A stretch of 64,000 nt of DNA. Source: Owenia fusiformis. Lineage: Eukaryota; Annelida; Polychaeta; Sabellida; Oweniidae. The position numbers and the translations under genes are program-made. The stretch covers positions 9,947,278-10,011,277 of the forward strand of contig CAIIXF020000008.1 of the NCBI GenBank assembly GCA_903813345.2, given 5' to 3'. The notes beneath the pieces were generated by a model, which did not search any database, was not told where the DNA came from, and saw only the letters and a list, made by a program, of their open reading frames with translations. Positions 13,301 to 22,500 of this stretch are shown in pieces. The first letter of the stretch is position 1. Each line of letters starts with the position of its first letter.

Positions 13301-16300
13301 ACATCAGCTGAAAAACAACCTTTTTGTACCATATTGTACTGTACTCAGTGTACTATACTGTACTGCACTGTACTCTATTTTACTGTACAATGCTGAACTG
13401 CACTGCACAGTATTGAATTGTACTGTACAGTATTGAACTGTACTGTATAGTATTGAACTGTACTGTACAGTATTGAACTGTACTGTACAGTATTGTACTT
13501 AACTGAATTCTATGGTACAGTATTGTACTGTATGCAGTATGCACTAAACATTTAAATATATTTTACTTACATCATCGAATAACTTGTAGTACAGGGTGTC
13601 CAAAAAAACAAAACCTTAAGAAAGTTGAATAACTCGGTCAATTTTGCATATTTTGCCTTGAAATTTCAGAATTATTTAGTTCATTCAATGTGAATTTTGT
13701 TGTGAAAGTTTGATACTAATCTGCGGGTTGAGTCAAAATCTACAATTGCTTACAAAACATGCTCCAAATGTGCACTTCTCTCTATGCGCAATTCAATCAG
13801 GCGAACAAAGTTGTTGATGATCTTCCTCCACACATATCTTTCTGAATGGACAAGTTTGTTCCAAGATCAATTGAAACTGGGGCTTACATCCTCCTGATGA
13901 AATGTTACAGCATTCATTACATTCTGAACAATGCATTGCCTAGGTGGCAATGAGGAAACATGGAATCATCAGTCCTTTTTGGTTCGAAGATGACTGATGA
14001 CAAGGACCAGTAAGTTCTCGCTAAGTTTTGGAGGTCACTAAGCACCAGAAAGGACATCTAGGGAGAAAAGCAGTGGTTTCAACAAGCCAATACCACCCTA
14101 ACACTACAAATGATATGCTGAAAGGGTTTAGGCAATGCTTTGGTGGTCAGCTCATCAGTCGCAGAACACAAACCATACGGGCAGCTCATCCGCCAGATCT
14201 AAATCCCCCGGATTTTTATCTTTGGGGATTTCTCAAAGCAAATCTGTATATGTATAGGTTAGTGTATAGGTTAGGGGCATTAACAACTTGGTTCACAGTA
14301 TTCGTTTGTGTATAGAGAAGTGCCCACTTTGAGCTTGTTTTGTAAAGTACTGTAATTTTTGACACAATTGACAGATTATCATGAAACTTACAGAACAAAA
14401 TTCACATTGAATGAACTAAATATAATAATTCTAAAATTTCAAGGCAAAATATGCAAAATTGACCGTATTATTCAACTTTCTTACGGTCCTGTTTATTTTT
14501 GGACACCCTGTATTAACAGAATATGACTAAAATGTATACCTGAGTCTCACACAAATAACCCTCTGGGAACAAAGGTCGCACTGATCTATCTGTAAAAAAA
14601 TAAGTATTGAAATTTACATCAATGTGTAAAAACATATATGTATAAAGACTAATTCTTGCTGGGTGCATTCAATTTTACTATCCCTGCAATATCATGTACT
14701 GTAACAATCTGGGGAGTTTTTATTCTTTGCTACACTACACTACACACTGATCTAAAAATAATATACAAGGTGATCAATAAGTAAGGCAAAGGTAATTAAA
14801 TTCATGCTTGAATTGATCCTTCACAATAATAATGTTTGAGCTGACCTATCACACGACTGGTGAGGATTTCTTGTGGTGTAGGGCCAAGTTCCCGTCTTAA
14901 GTAATTTGTGGGTATCCTACCATAAGCTGCGGCTTTCTGTCTGTAATCTACCTATATCAAGTGAATATTACATTAGGGGATGTTTTGGATATCAGGTATA
15001 GCTCAAAGGGTGTAGATTAAATTCATTGAGGGTTAAAGGTTGTATCCGATTTTTTAAAAAAATCAAAATTTTGTTTGATTTTGATGATATTTCCAAAACG
15101 TCATCAAATTTGCATACACAATAAACCCAAGAAATATGAATTATTTCATTCAGATATTGGTACATGTAATGCAAATCCTGTGTATATGGGACACACAATT
15201 GTTAATTGTAGACAAATGTTTCAAATAGAGAAAGTTCAATTACATGAGTCAATTGGTTCTTTTCACAACTGTACTATAGAGATTGCTGATAACATCATAA
15301 AGAGTGTCATAATGGTGATTGAACTGTGGGGGTTGTACTTACTGTGAGAGGCAGGAATCCAGCAGTGCTTGGCTTAGATTTACCTACTGCTGTAACCATA
15401 ACTGATGTTTCTCCATCCTAAAGACAGTGAAATAAAACATACGACTTAAAGCCACTTCTCCAGGACATATAAAGACCGCAATTTAAAGCCTCAACACATA
15501 AATGCCACCTGGTATGAAGTTGGAAATATTAACTGCTTATGTTGTTTCATGAGAAAGCTCATGGTTGTTTCAATAAACTAAATATATAATATGCTGCTTC
15601 AAAGATGTTGTTTCCAATTAATGATTTGACCTAGTAGGAGTTAAAATGTTACTAAAGGTTTTTGTTCTCAAATCAGAGTGGCATCTAGTATAATGAAGAA
15701 ATGTACGCACCTTAAAGCTTGTTTTCAAAATATGACTTCTGAATACATGTAATTCTATGAATGATGTCATAGACACATGAGCAGCCTTTACCAGTTAGAT
15801 TTCATTCACCCTTGAACTATTATGATACTTTAGAAAATGATATGTTTACCTCAACAACTGCACACCCATCTGCAAATCTGGCAAGTTTACCGCAACTTAT
15901 CTTGATAGCTCTGAAGCAAAATCATTTCATAAAACAATTACAGAATTCCATGTTCAACAGTTCTGATTATGAATCCTGAATCAGAAATAAAGCCTGACAT
16001 TGACTTAACATGGCTAAACGCAATATTATCAATAACGGAGTGGCTCCAGGACCGACAATTGTCGGTACTGGAGACTGTCCAGGGGTATTTGCTAGGGTAC
16101 CGACAATTGTCAGCACTCTATCATCACCTAGTAGTGCCAGATAGAGAACCGACAATAGTCGGTACGCAAGTGGCTACTACGTGTTTTTGCTAGAGAGCCG
16201 ACAATTTCATAAATATTACTAGATAACGGCAACTCCGCGGAGTAGCAAATCCCAACGAACAAAATATCAATTACCGAATTCCAATCAATTATACTCATTA

Positions 16301-19300
16301 CTTTGGTTAAAATTGAAAAATTTAGATTTTAGAATTGCGAATTCCTGCAAAGCAGCCATTTTGAATTTTGTGAGGTACAAATCTGAAAAATAATACCATA
16401 ATTGTGATCTACTCCAAAATTCCTTCAATTTGAGTATTATATAGCCATACTTTGAAGGGATCGAAAAATTATTGCGAAATCGTACATTAGACAGCCATTT
16501 TGAATTTTACGAGGCTCGAATCAGAAAAAAGATACAATATTTGCAATCTACTCTTAATTGCCTTTCATTTGAGTATAATAAAGCTATACTTAAGAAAGAT
16601 CTAAAAATTAGCGAAAATTTCTGTTTTCCTAACCCCCCATACATGGCCCCTGGGGGTCAGGATGAAAAATACGGAATATATGTGAAATAGATAGATGTTG
16701 CAAATATACTACCAAAATGTCAAACAATAATAATTACTTTGGTTTAGAATTAAAAATTTATGATTTTTGCGAAAAAGTCCCATCATTTTTAAAGCGGCGG
16801 CCATCTTGAAAAATTCCATTTTGAATTTTCTGAGGTACAAATCTGAAAAATAATACCATAATTGTGATCTACTCCAAAATTCCTTCAATTTGAGTATTAT
16901 ATAGCCATACTTTGAAGGGATCGAATAATTATTGCGAAATTGTACATTAGACGGCCATTTTGAATTTTACGAGGCTCGAATCAGAAAAAAGATACAATAT
17001 TTGCAATCTACTCTTAATTGCCTTTCATTTGAGTATAATAAAGCTATACTTCAGAAAGATCTAAAAATTAGCGAAAATTTCTGTTTTCCTGACCCCCCAT
17101 AAACGGCCCCTGGGGGTCAGGATGAAAAACACGGAATATATGTGAAATAGGTAGATGTTGCGAATATGCTACCAAAATTTAAAACAATAATATTAATTAC
17201 TTTGGTTTAGAATGAAAAATTTATGATTTTTACAAAAAAGTCCCGTCATTTTTAAAGCGGCGGCCATCTTGAAAAAATTTTTTTTTGCGTAAAACTATTC
17301 ATCAATAAACATCTTTCCATCAAATATGAAGAAAATCCGTCAACTAATATTTGAGTTATCTTCCGGACGGACGGACTGACTGACTGACTGACGGACTGAC
17401 AGACTGACGGACTGACGGACTGACGGACGGAGGGCTTCACTATATCCCTACCGAACTTCGTTCGTTGGGATAATAAATCGACTACTTTTACTTTTACAAA
17501 TAACCTCATCACTGGTAGCCTCGTGGTTAGCGAGCACGACTCGAACACACTCGGTCCCGAGTTCGGATCCCGGCAGGACCTACATTTTTCTTTTGAGGGG
17601 GGGGCATAGTGCTTCTTTTGCAGTATGGAATCGCACAGGCATTAACTTGTAGTGAGCCATAATTTATTTCGACAAAAATTGATTCAACTTCCATCAAAAT
17701 TGTCCTACAAGCTTCAATTAAAACACATTTTAAAGCTCTTTTCTTGTTCTATCTATGGGTCGATATATACAGTTAGGGGAGAGGATGCTTTCGCCCCCGT
17801 CGCTCTCTACCCTTACTATGCCATGGCACAGGAGAAATATCTCATTTGGAATATATCACTGTTTACTTTGCGTTTGGTAGCTCTCTCATGCGAGATGGAA
17901 TCGTGGCCATTAACTAAGGGAGCCAAATGCAACTTCCATCAAAAATTGTGCTATAAGGTATGAGTACCGTAATCCAACACCAAATTCGAAAATTCATAAC
18001 AATACTTTGCACATATGGCGTTCGTGACCAACTATGAAACGCTTACCCCCCATAATGTTATATATCAAAATGCACCTGTCCATATAGGGGTTCGATTGAC
18101 CTACATCAAATTATAGGGAGTCAGGTTACTTTTTGAGATATCAGCGTCCGTTTATTGTAACTCGCGTTTGCTACCACTTCCTCAATTCTGATATGACGGG
18201 CAAACGCGTAGTAAACATGCTCACGTTCGGAACTATTTTGACCTACATCGCTATTTTCGTAATTCAAATGAAAGTTGAACTCCTCTTTATTTTGATACCA
18301 AATAGTGGCATACTAGGTACCCTAGAAGCCAACTATGGGTTATTTAGAACGATACCACAGGTTTTTAAATGGACTATATAGGGCGGATGGATATGGAACC
18401 TCATACCATAAGCTTCAAATAAAAAACATTCTAGCTATTTTCTTCTATCTAATGGGTAGCAAACGCCCGTTTCTACGCCTGATCGGCTCAGGAGAAATAT
18501 CCTGTCTGTTTAGAATATATATAGCCGTTTACTCTGCATTAATAGCTTTCTAACATCTTACTTGTTCATGTTTTTTATTGGGTTTTCAACGTTTACTACC
18601 ATTCCCTGTTCTCGGGCTACCATTTTTTGACTGGGTTTGGTAATCCCCGGGTAACCGGGGCTAATGCCCTCCCCGGGTTTTGCACTTGTTCCCAAAATAT
18701 CCGTATGATATCTGAAATATCCCCCCGCGCATTGCGCATGCGCCAGAAGATTCGAAAATCAATATTTGTCGGTCCCCTAGCGTGTAAACACAGCATATCT
18801 CCCGTACCGACAATTTATTTGTCGGTCCTCTAGCGTGCCACCACATCAGAGTCTAAAGTACCGACAATTGTCGGTACTCTAGCCTTTACATATCAATAAA
18901 CACTGGCTAAACTGGAAATTGCTTTTATTCAATATAAATCACACATCAACGTGATATTATATTCCACGTTTACACATTTCTTGCATCTTTATCTAAAATT
19001 AAACATTACTAAGTGGGATTTGGACGATTCGGATTCGATGATTGGGATTCGGAAGAATGGGATTCAGAGCTTTGTGATTTGGACATATTTGGATTTGGAC
19101 CAATGTGATACGGACAATTGGAATTCAGACCAATGTGATTTGGACCTTGACCATTGCATCTGGATTCGGACCATTGGACCATTGACCAATGGGGCGACCC
19201 CTTTCAAAATCTATCAACAATAACTGTATTCATGGTAAAGGGCTTTAATTTTGCTTGCATTCATGATTCAAAAGGAATATTATATTTGACATAAAAACAT

Positions 19301-19505
19301 GATCATGAAATTGAAAGAAAAGAAACTGAAAAAATTACTTTGAGTTTGAAGAAGGTATTTCCACTTCAGACACGTTTCCTCCACCATCCCATGGATTTTT
19401 ATGCATCTGCCTTCGACTGAGGTATCTTAACTTGTTTTTGTTACAAGTATCAAGGACGCTGATGCACCTCGAGCACAGAAATCGTCCAAATATTACTGGA
19501 AACAT
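4386..19505 (-). CDS. PNPT1: Polyribonucleotide nucleotidyltransferase 1, mitochondrial (PNPase), 5' 17 exons, 3'-incomplete
   Basis: Phosphorolytic 3'-5' exoribonuclease of mitochondria. Coding exons (minus strand, 5' to 3'): 19505-19339, 15910-15850, 15417-15343, 14951-14846, 14589-14540, 13307-13196, 12914-12801, 12552-12363, 11644-11593, 11346-11289, 10967-10871, 9030-8928, 8585-8527, 8196-8160, 6023-5957, 5551-5462, 4546-4386. All junctions are GT-AG and in phase; the sum is 1599 nt = 533 codons. Exon 1 gives an Arg/Cys-rich, acid-poor N-terminus, a plausible mitochondrial targeting peptide, then the first RNase PH domain ([54 protein letters not shown]), the helical linker (~290-360) and the second RNase PH domain ([47 protein letters not shown]). 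The family is about 780 aa; the exon with the catalytic GDMDFK-type aspartates, the KH and the S1 domains are not in the window. It shares a 57-bp start region with TTC13. Confidence 0.96.
4547..5461. other. PNPT1 intron 16, no extra features
   Basis: This is the intron between exons 16 and 17 on the minus strand. Apart from AT-rich sequence I see no RNA gene or clear transposon. Confidence 0.6.
5740..5895 (-). repeat. Terminal fragment of the 1.2-kb 'ccgaacgaagttcg' repeat family
   Basis: Read on the minus strand it begins with a tatccca(t)cgaacgaagttcg-type terminus, then a ccgtcc-rich tract and 'gataactcaaat'. The same order occurs at the end of the element at 16219-17472 and at the start of 42655-43882. 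It lies in PNPT1 intron 15. Confidence 0.7.
6225..6545. repeat. Degenerate 'acagtaaaacctgt'-type MITE-like repeat
   Basis: Pieces such as 'acagtacaatctgtatattcaaac', 'gaaacgtgaacacctccc' and 'gtaatccaaatgctttaac' recur at 4260-4350 and 22376-22755, which end in the inverted form 'acaggttttactgta'. Termini of the CAGTAAAACC type are known from pogo/Tigger-like elements; that assignment here is an inference. Confidence 0.5.
6896..7492. mobile_element. MITE with perfect 34-bp terminal inverted repeats (597 bp)
   Basis: Positions 6896-6929 (starting ccgtttttgtaccgttcgta) are exactly inverted at 7459-7492. The interior is full of the inverted motifs ttcgtaa and ttacgaa, mostly near both ends, so the whole element can fold back. 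There is no coding capacity. It sits in PNPT1 intron 14. No obvious target duplication was identified. Confidence 0.87.
7563..8140. repeat. Direct repeat pair within a dispersed repeat ending in a 'gctcac..gtgagc' hairpin
   Basis: A block of about 135 bp starting 'gactttttgacgtcaaaa' at 7569 recurs at 7913, sharing 'tctcggaaaccgggcgaact' and 'gcataaaatgaatgtg'. The second copy runs into a (ggac)n-rich tract and then 'aggctcactgtgtgagccaa', a terminal hairpin also seen at 10729-10745 and (degenerate) at 9331-9342. Confidence 0.75.
9088..9259. repeat. Recent 90-bp tandem duplication
   Basis: About 82 bp beginning 'tttcttcttgtccccacaat' at 9088 recur, apparently without mismatch, at 9178, separated by 'acaacat'-type bases. 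The identity implies a recent duplication. It is in PNPT1 intron 11. Confidence 0.88.
9320..10745. repeat. Tandem array of ~315-340-bp units (4+ copies)
   Basis: Each unit contains 'gacagatggacaaatcaatg', 'aaaatggctgaaaataaaaa', 'aacaaaattatttcatacaa' and 'aatttcgcgagacaaaaatg'. Unit starts fall near 9428, 9742, 10081 and 10418; the last copy is rearranged. The array ends with the hairpin 'gctcaccatgtgagc'. Two copies keep similar 66-67-codon open frames (9432-9632 and 9748-9951), but other copies do not and nothing supports translation. Confidence 0.85.
12003..12050. repeat. 'gtcaccac..gtggtgaca' hairpin repeat fragment
   Basis: The stretch 'gtcaccactttttcgtggtgaca' is a perfect short hairpin. 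Related sequences occur at 37346-37612, 39033-39062 and 62502-62532, so it is a dispersed family in this genome. Here it lies in PNPT1 intron 8. Confidence 0.6.
13321..13535. repeat. Low-complexity 'tgtactgtacagtattgaac' tandem tract
   Basis: About ten imperfect 20-bp units built on 'gtactgtacagtattgaact' directly follow (on the plus strand) PNPT1 exon 6, within intron 5. The unit is itself partly palindromic (gtactgtacagtac). Confidence 0.85.
13592..14510 (+). mobile_element. Tc1/mariner element relic with 'cagggtgtccaaaaa' ends
   Basis: The ends 'cagggtgtccaaaaaaaca' and 'ttatttttggacaccctg' are inverted and flanked by TA at 13590-13591 and 14511-14512. Subterminal inverted similarity continues for about 140 bp (gttgaataactcggtcaatt versus the right end). 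The plus frame around 14028-14260 keeps the transposase C-terminus ([28 protein letters not shown]), while the block that should carry the preceding catalytic Asp (FQQDGA-type) is mutated. It is dead, 919 bp long, in PNPT1 intron 5. Confidence 0.87.
14763..14786. repeat. Solo mariner end, partial
   Basis: 'aaggtgatcaataagtaa' matches the outer end of the mariner at 1725-2816. No partner end was found nearby, so this is a fragment or chance match. Confidence 0.35.
16043..16210. repeat. Cluster of 'ccgacaattgtcggtac' palindromes (left cluster)
   Basis: Four variants of accgacaattgtcggtac lie near 16050, 16099, 16149 and 16198, separated by about 50 bp with shared spacer words such as 'ctagg' and 'ccagg'. 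A matching cluster is found at 18764-18885. The two clusters flank 2.6 kb of repeats inside PNPT1 intron 1. Confidence 0.8.
16219..17472 (-). mobile_element. Full-length copy of an unnamed ~1.2-kb non-coding repeat family
   Basis: Read on the minus strand it starts 'ttatcccaacgaacgaagtt' (17472), passes through a (gtcc)n tract and 'gataactcaaatattagttg', carries several 'caaaatggccgcc'-like words, and ends 'gggatttgctactccgcgga gttgccgttatctag' (16219). The copy at 42655-43882 on the plus strand has the same two ends and the same order. Neither has a coding frame. This copy contains an internal 460-bp tandem duplication. The two termini share 'aacgaac/gttcgttggga' in inverted form. Confidence 0.75.
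16355..17280. repeat. 460-bp tandem duplication inside the repeat element
   Basis: The block with 'gaggtacaaatctgaaaaat' at 16372 recurs at 16832 (offset 460), and downstream words such as 'cccctgggggtcaggatg' and 'aaagcggcggccatcttgaa' recur at matching offsets. Divergence is only a few percent. Confidence 0.88.
17515..17590 (+). repeat. tRNA-derived SINE-like head
   Basis: The sequence has an A-box-like 'tagcctcgtggttagcg' and, about 33 bp on, a B-box-like 'gagttcggatcccggc', as in Pol III promoters of tRNA-derived SINEs. It does not fold as an intact tRNA and has no anticodon arm I can defend, so it is not called a tRNA gene. A poly-G tract follows at 17597-17606. Confidence 0.5.
18760..18885. 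repeat. Cluster of 'ccgacaattgtcggtac' palindromes (right cluster)
   Basis: Contains 'tttgtcggtcccctagcgtg', 'taccgacaatttatttgtcg' and 'taccgacaattgtcggtact'. It mirrors the cluster at 16043-16210, and together they may be subterminal repeats of one composite insertion in PNPT1 intron 1. Confidence 0.75.
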
Positions 19506-19562
19506 GTTTACAAACCGGAAGTAAATAATTTCTAACCAGTGTCAGCTTTTGGCGAAACTTTT
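19506..19562. promoter_or_regulatory. 57-bp bidirectional PNPT1/TTC13 start region with ETS/GABP site
   Basis: The PNPT1 ATG (19505, minus) and TTC13 ATG (19563, plus) face away from each other with 57 bp between. At 19514-19522 the gap contains accggaagt, the consensus of ETS factors such as GABP/NRF-2, which are known activators of mitochondrial genes and of head-to-head promoters. No TATA box is seen. Unless both 5' UTRs are under about 50 nt, the two transcripts must overlap at their 5' ends. Confidence 0.75.
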
Positions 19563-22500
19563 ATGATGTGGAACTTGAAAAAGTTCATTGTTTTGCTTTT
19601 ATTTGCTAATCTCTGCCATTCTGATGAAACCTGTGACATTGCAAGTGTACATGTCACTAATGAAGATGGAAGTCAACACACTTTTAGCATGAAACAACTC
19701 ACAAATCCAGAGAAACATTGTACAACATGTGGCACCCAAATTTCAACAGATCCATTTTCTGTTGGGTTGATGCCTTCTATAGCAGCAGACATGGGTATGC
19801 CCAATATTCCGTGTGGTAAGTTAGATTTGTATTACAAAGTTGCATTATATTACACAGGTTTTCTATATCTTCTATCATAAAGTCACTCTCATTGAAATGG
19901 GAGCTAGACCAAACTTTATCCTATTCATAGGCCCCGGGAACAAATATAAAATAGCGAGTCGACATCTGTATTACTACTGAAGAAGTAGTAATACAGATTT
20001 TGACTCGCTATTTTATACATGTTCCCGGGGCCTATGATCCTATTATTATTTGTTGATGTTCATGCCAAAATGGATAGCAGTCATAGATGCTGGCCAGATC
20101 CTTTTGTAGTAGTATCAGTAGCTCAATAAATTTTCTTCAAGATGAGACACCAAATTAGAAAATTTTAAGATGTTCCTAAGACTACAAAGTTGTATGTGCT
20201 TACTTGTGTCTCTGGCAATAACTTTGCTAGACACGGGGCTAGACATCATCACACTCGGCCCGCCATGTATAAACAATTTGATTCAGAAATATTTTAAATT
20301 TTGAATATTATTTTATATTGTTATTTGAATGAGGTATGCAGGGCTTGCATTAACGGCGTCCCGTACATGTTAAGGACTCAAAAATAATTTGGAGGACACA
20401 AAAATTGAAAATATTTCCGTTTTTTGGACTCAAAATTTTATTTAGGTCAATACTACAATGTGTTTACAACGATACCTAACAAAAACAAATAATTATGATC
20501 TCTCACCTTTATTTGAATCGTAAATAAGGCTCAACATGTTGAATATTTACAAATAATCATGATTCTCTCGAATTTTTTTGACTTTGTTTATTTTTAGATT
20601 TGAAACCATGACACGCCACAGTTTTTCCTATTCAGAAACAAATATTAGGTTATTCATGAAATAAAATGTATTCATTGTCGAATGCACGAACATGCATTTA
20701 TTCAGTCCGTACTTAATGTTTACTTCCGTTTTAAATTCGCGGCAAGAAATCAAAAACTGAAAAATAAGGGATAAACTTTTTTTTCAAAGGACACACCTTT
20801 TTAGAAAAATTGCGTCCTTGGGACTCACAAATTTTCTAACCTAATGCAAGCGCTGGGTATGATAAGTCTTATATATTTCTTTATTGGATGCACAATTGCC
20901 ATTTTAGAATTTGTAATTTTATTTGGTGTTTCATTTTGAGGAATTATTGTTGAGCTGCCGACACCTCTATTTAACGATCTGGCCTGAATCTTTGGAAGTG
21001 GTAGCTATTTGCCTGATAATTTCCTACATTATAACATTACCAATAGTATTCTGTATGAGGGATGTGAAAATTGTCCCCTATCGGCAAAAGTTAAGGTTCA
21101 CCTACATATGAGTTACGAGGAGTTCATATCTGATCTTGAATATAAGATTTGACCTTCGAAAGGTCAAATTTTCAAATTGTTTATTTAGATAAGAATTGAG
21201 GTCATATGGATCAAAAAAGACCTAAAGCTGTAGGGAAAGGTAAAATTTTGAAAGTCAAAGGCATCAAACTAAGTCATACCATCACAATAGCTATTATCTC
21301 TAAGTTTCTCTAAAGTTTGGGACTAAAATTTTGAGAATACAGATGTCTGTCCTTAGATTTGAGACTTGACCTTTCACTGACTTTTGCTTTTGAAATGCCA
21401 GAAATTTTTTTAAAATCAATGAATTCAATATTATGTCAAACAGATGACCAAGGACCTAAAATGTCAGATTTTGAGTTTAAAAGGTCAGGGTCATTGACCC
21501 AGTGATCTTCAATATGTATGTAGTTGAGTAGGATTCCTCTTTCTTACAAACTGAAAATTTGAGAATTTACTTGCAGAAAAAGATGGAGATGACCTCTGCA
21601 AACTATGTCAAGGTGACCAAGAGAATAATCCTGAATGTGAAGCTAATGAAGACTTGTTAAAGGTAAAAATGGTGAAAATATTTTCAGGAGGTTACACCCA
21701 ACTTATCTTTATTCTCAATAGACTTTCAAAATCTAATGAAAAGATTGATTCCACCCTTTGACAGTCTCTATCCCTTCTACTTCCTTTAACATTATTCATT
21801 AAGCAATTCTATTGTAGGCTGCAGCTCAGTCTTTGATAGATAAAGGACATATAGTGATAGCATCAGGGGACGAAGAAGTAGATGACAAAATTGGTAAGGC
21901 TCTTTACATTACAAGTTAATTATGTGGATTTGTTAAATAAAATAAAAGACAACAAAACATGTCTAATATTTTTTTCTTTAAATAAAAATTCAAAAAAATA
22001 TGTTTCATTGGTTTGGAAATTACTAAATATTTTATCCATTTTGAAAATAACAATAGAAAATCTAGTATTTAAACATTTTTTGATTCTCATAAAAGGCTAT
22101 TTTGTTCCAAGTTTCCTCAGTGCCCGGGCCTCAGTGTTCAATTTCTCAATTGCCCTCTTGGTTATTTAAAATATTACAATATTGAACTGAGTAACAATTT
22201 TGTTGTTATGTGCTCAATTTTATTATTACTTGAGAGGTTGCATCAAAAGAACAATGAACATCAACAATGAATTAATTTTATTTTGACTTAATTCCCCTAT
22301 TCTTTCTTAGGTAGTTTAATTATCTTTGAAAATTATGTTACCAATCCACTTATATCGACTTAAATATTATAATACACAGTAAAACCTGTATATCTGAATT
22401 CCTCTCTAATCTAAACAGTGAACACCTCTCAAAATGATTGCCATGGGCGTAGCGCTATTTTTCTAAGTAGTACGCCACCACCACAGGAACAAGAGTTGAG

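Noticed and set aside
17252-17548. 98-codon minus-strand frame rich in [10 protein letters not shown]
   Set aside because: The peptide repeats come from the (gtcc/gact)n tract of the 1.2-kb repeat family.
17515-17590. A tRNA gene
   Set aside because: A- and B-box-like sequences are present but no intact cloverleaf or defensible anticodon arm, so it is called SINE-like.
19539-19562. Upstream extension of TTC13 to 19539
   Set aside because: That start is GTG; the first ATG in frame is 19563 and gives a clean signal peptide.
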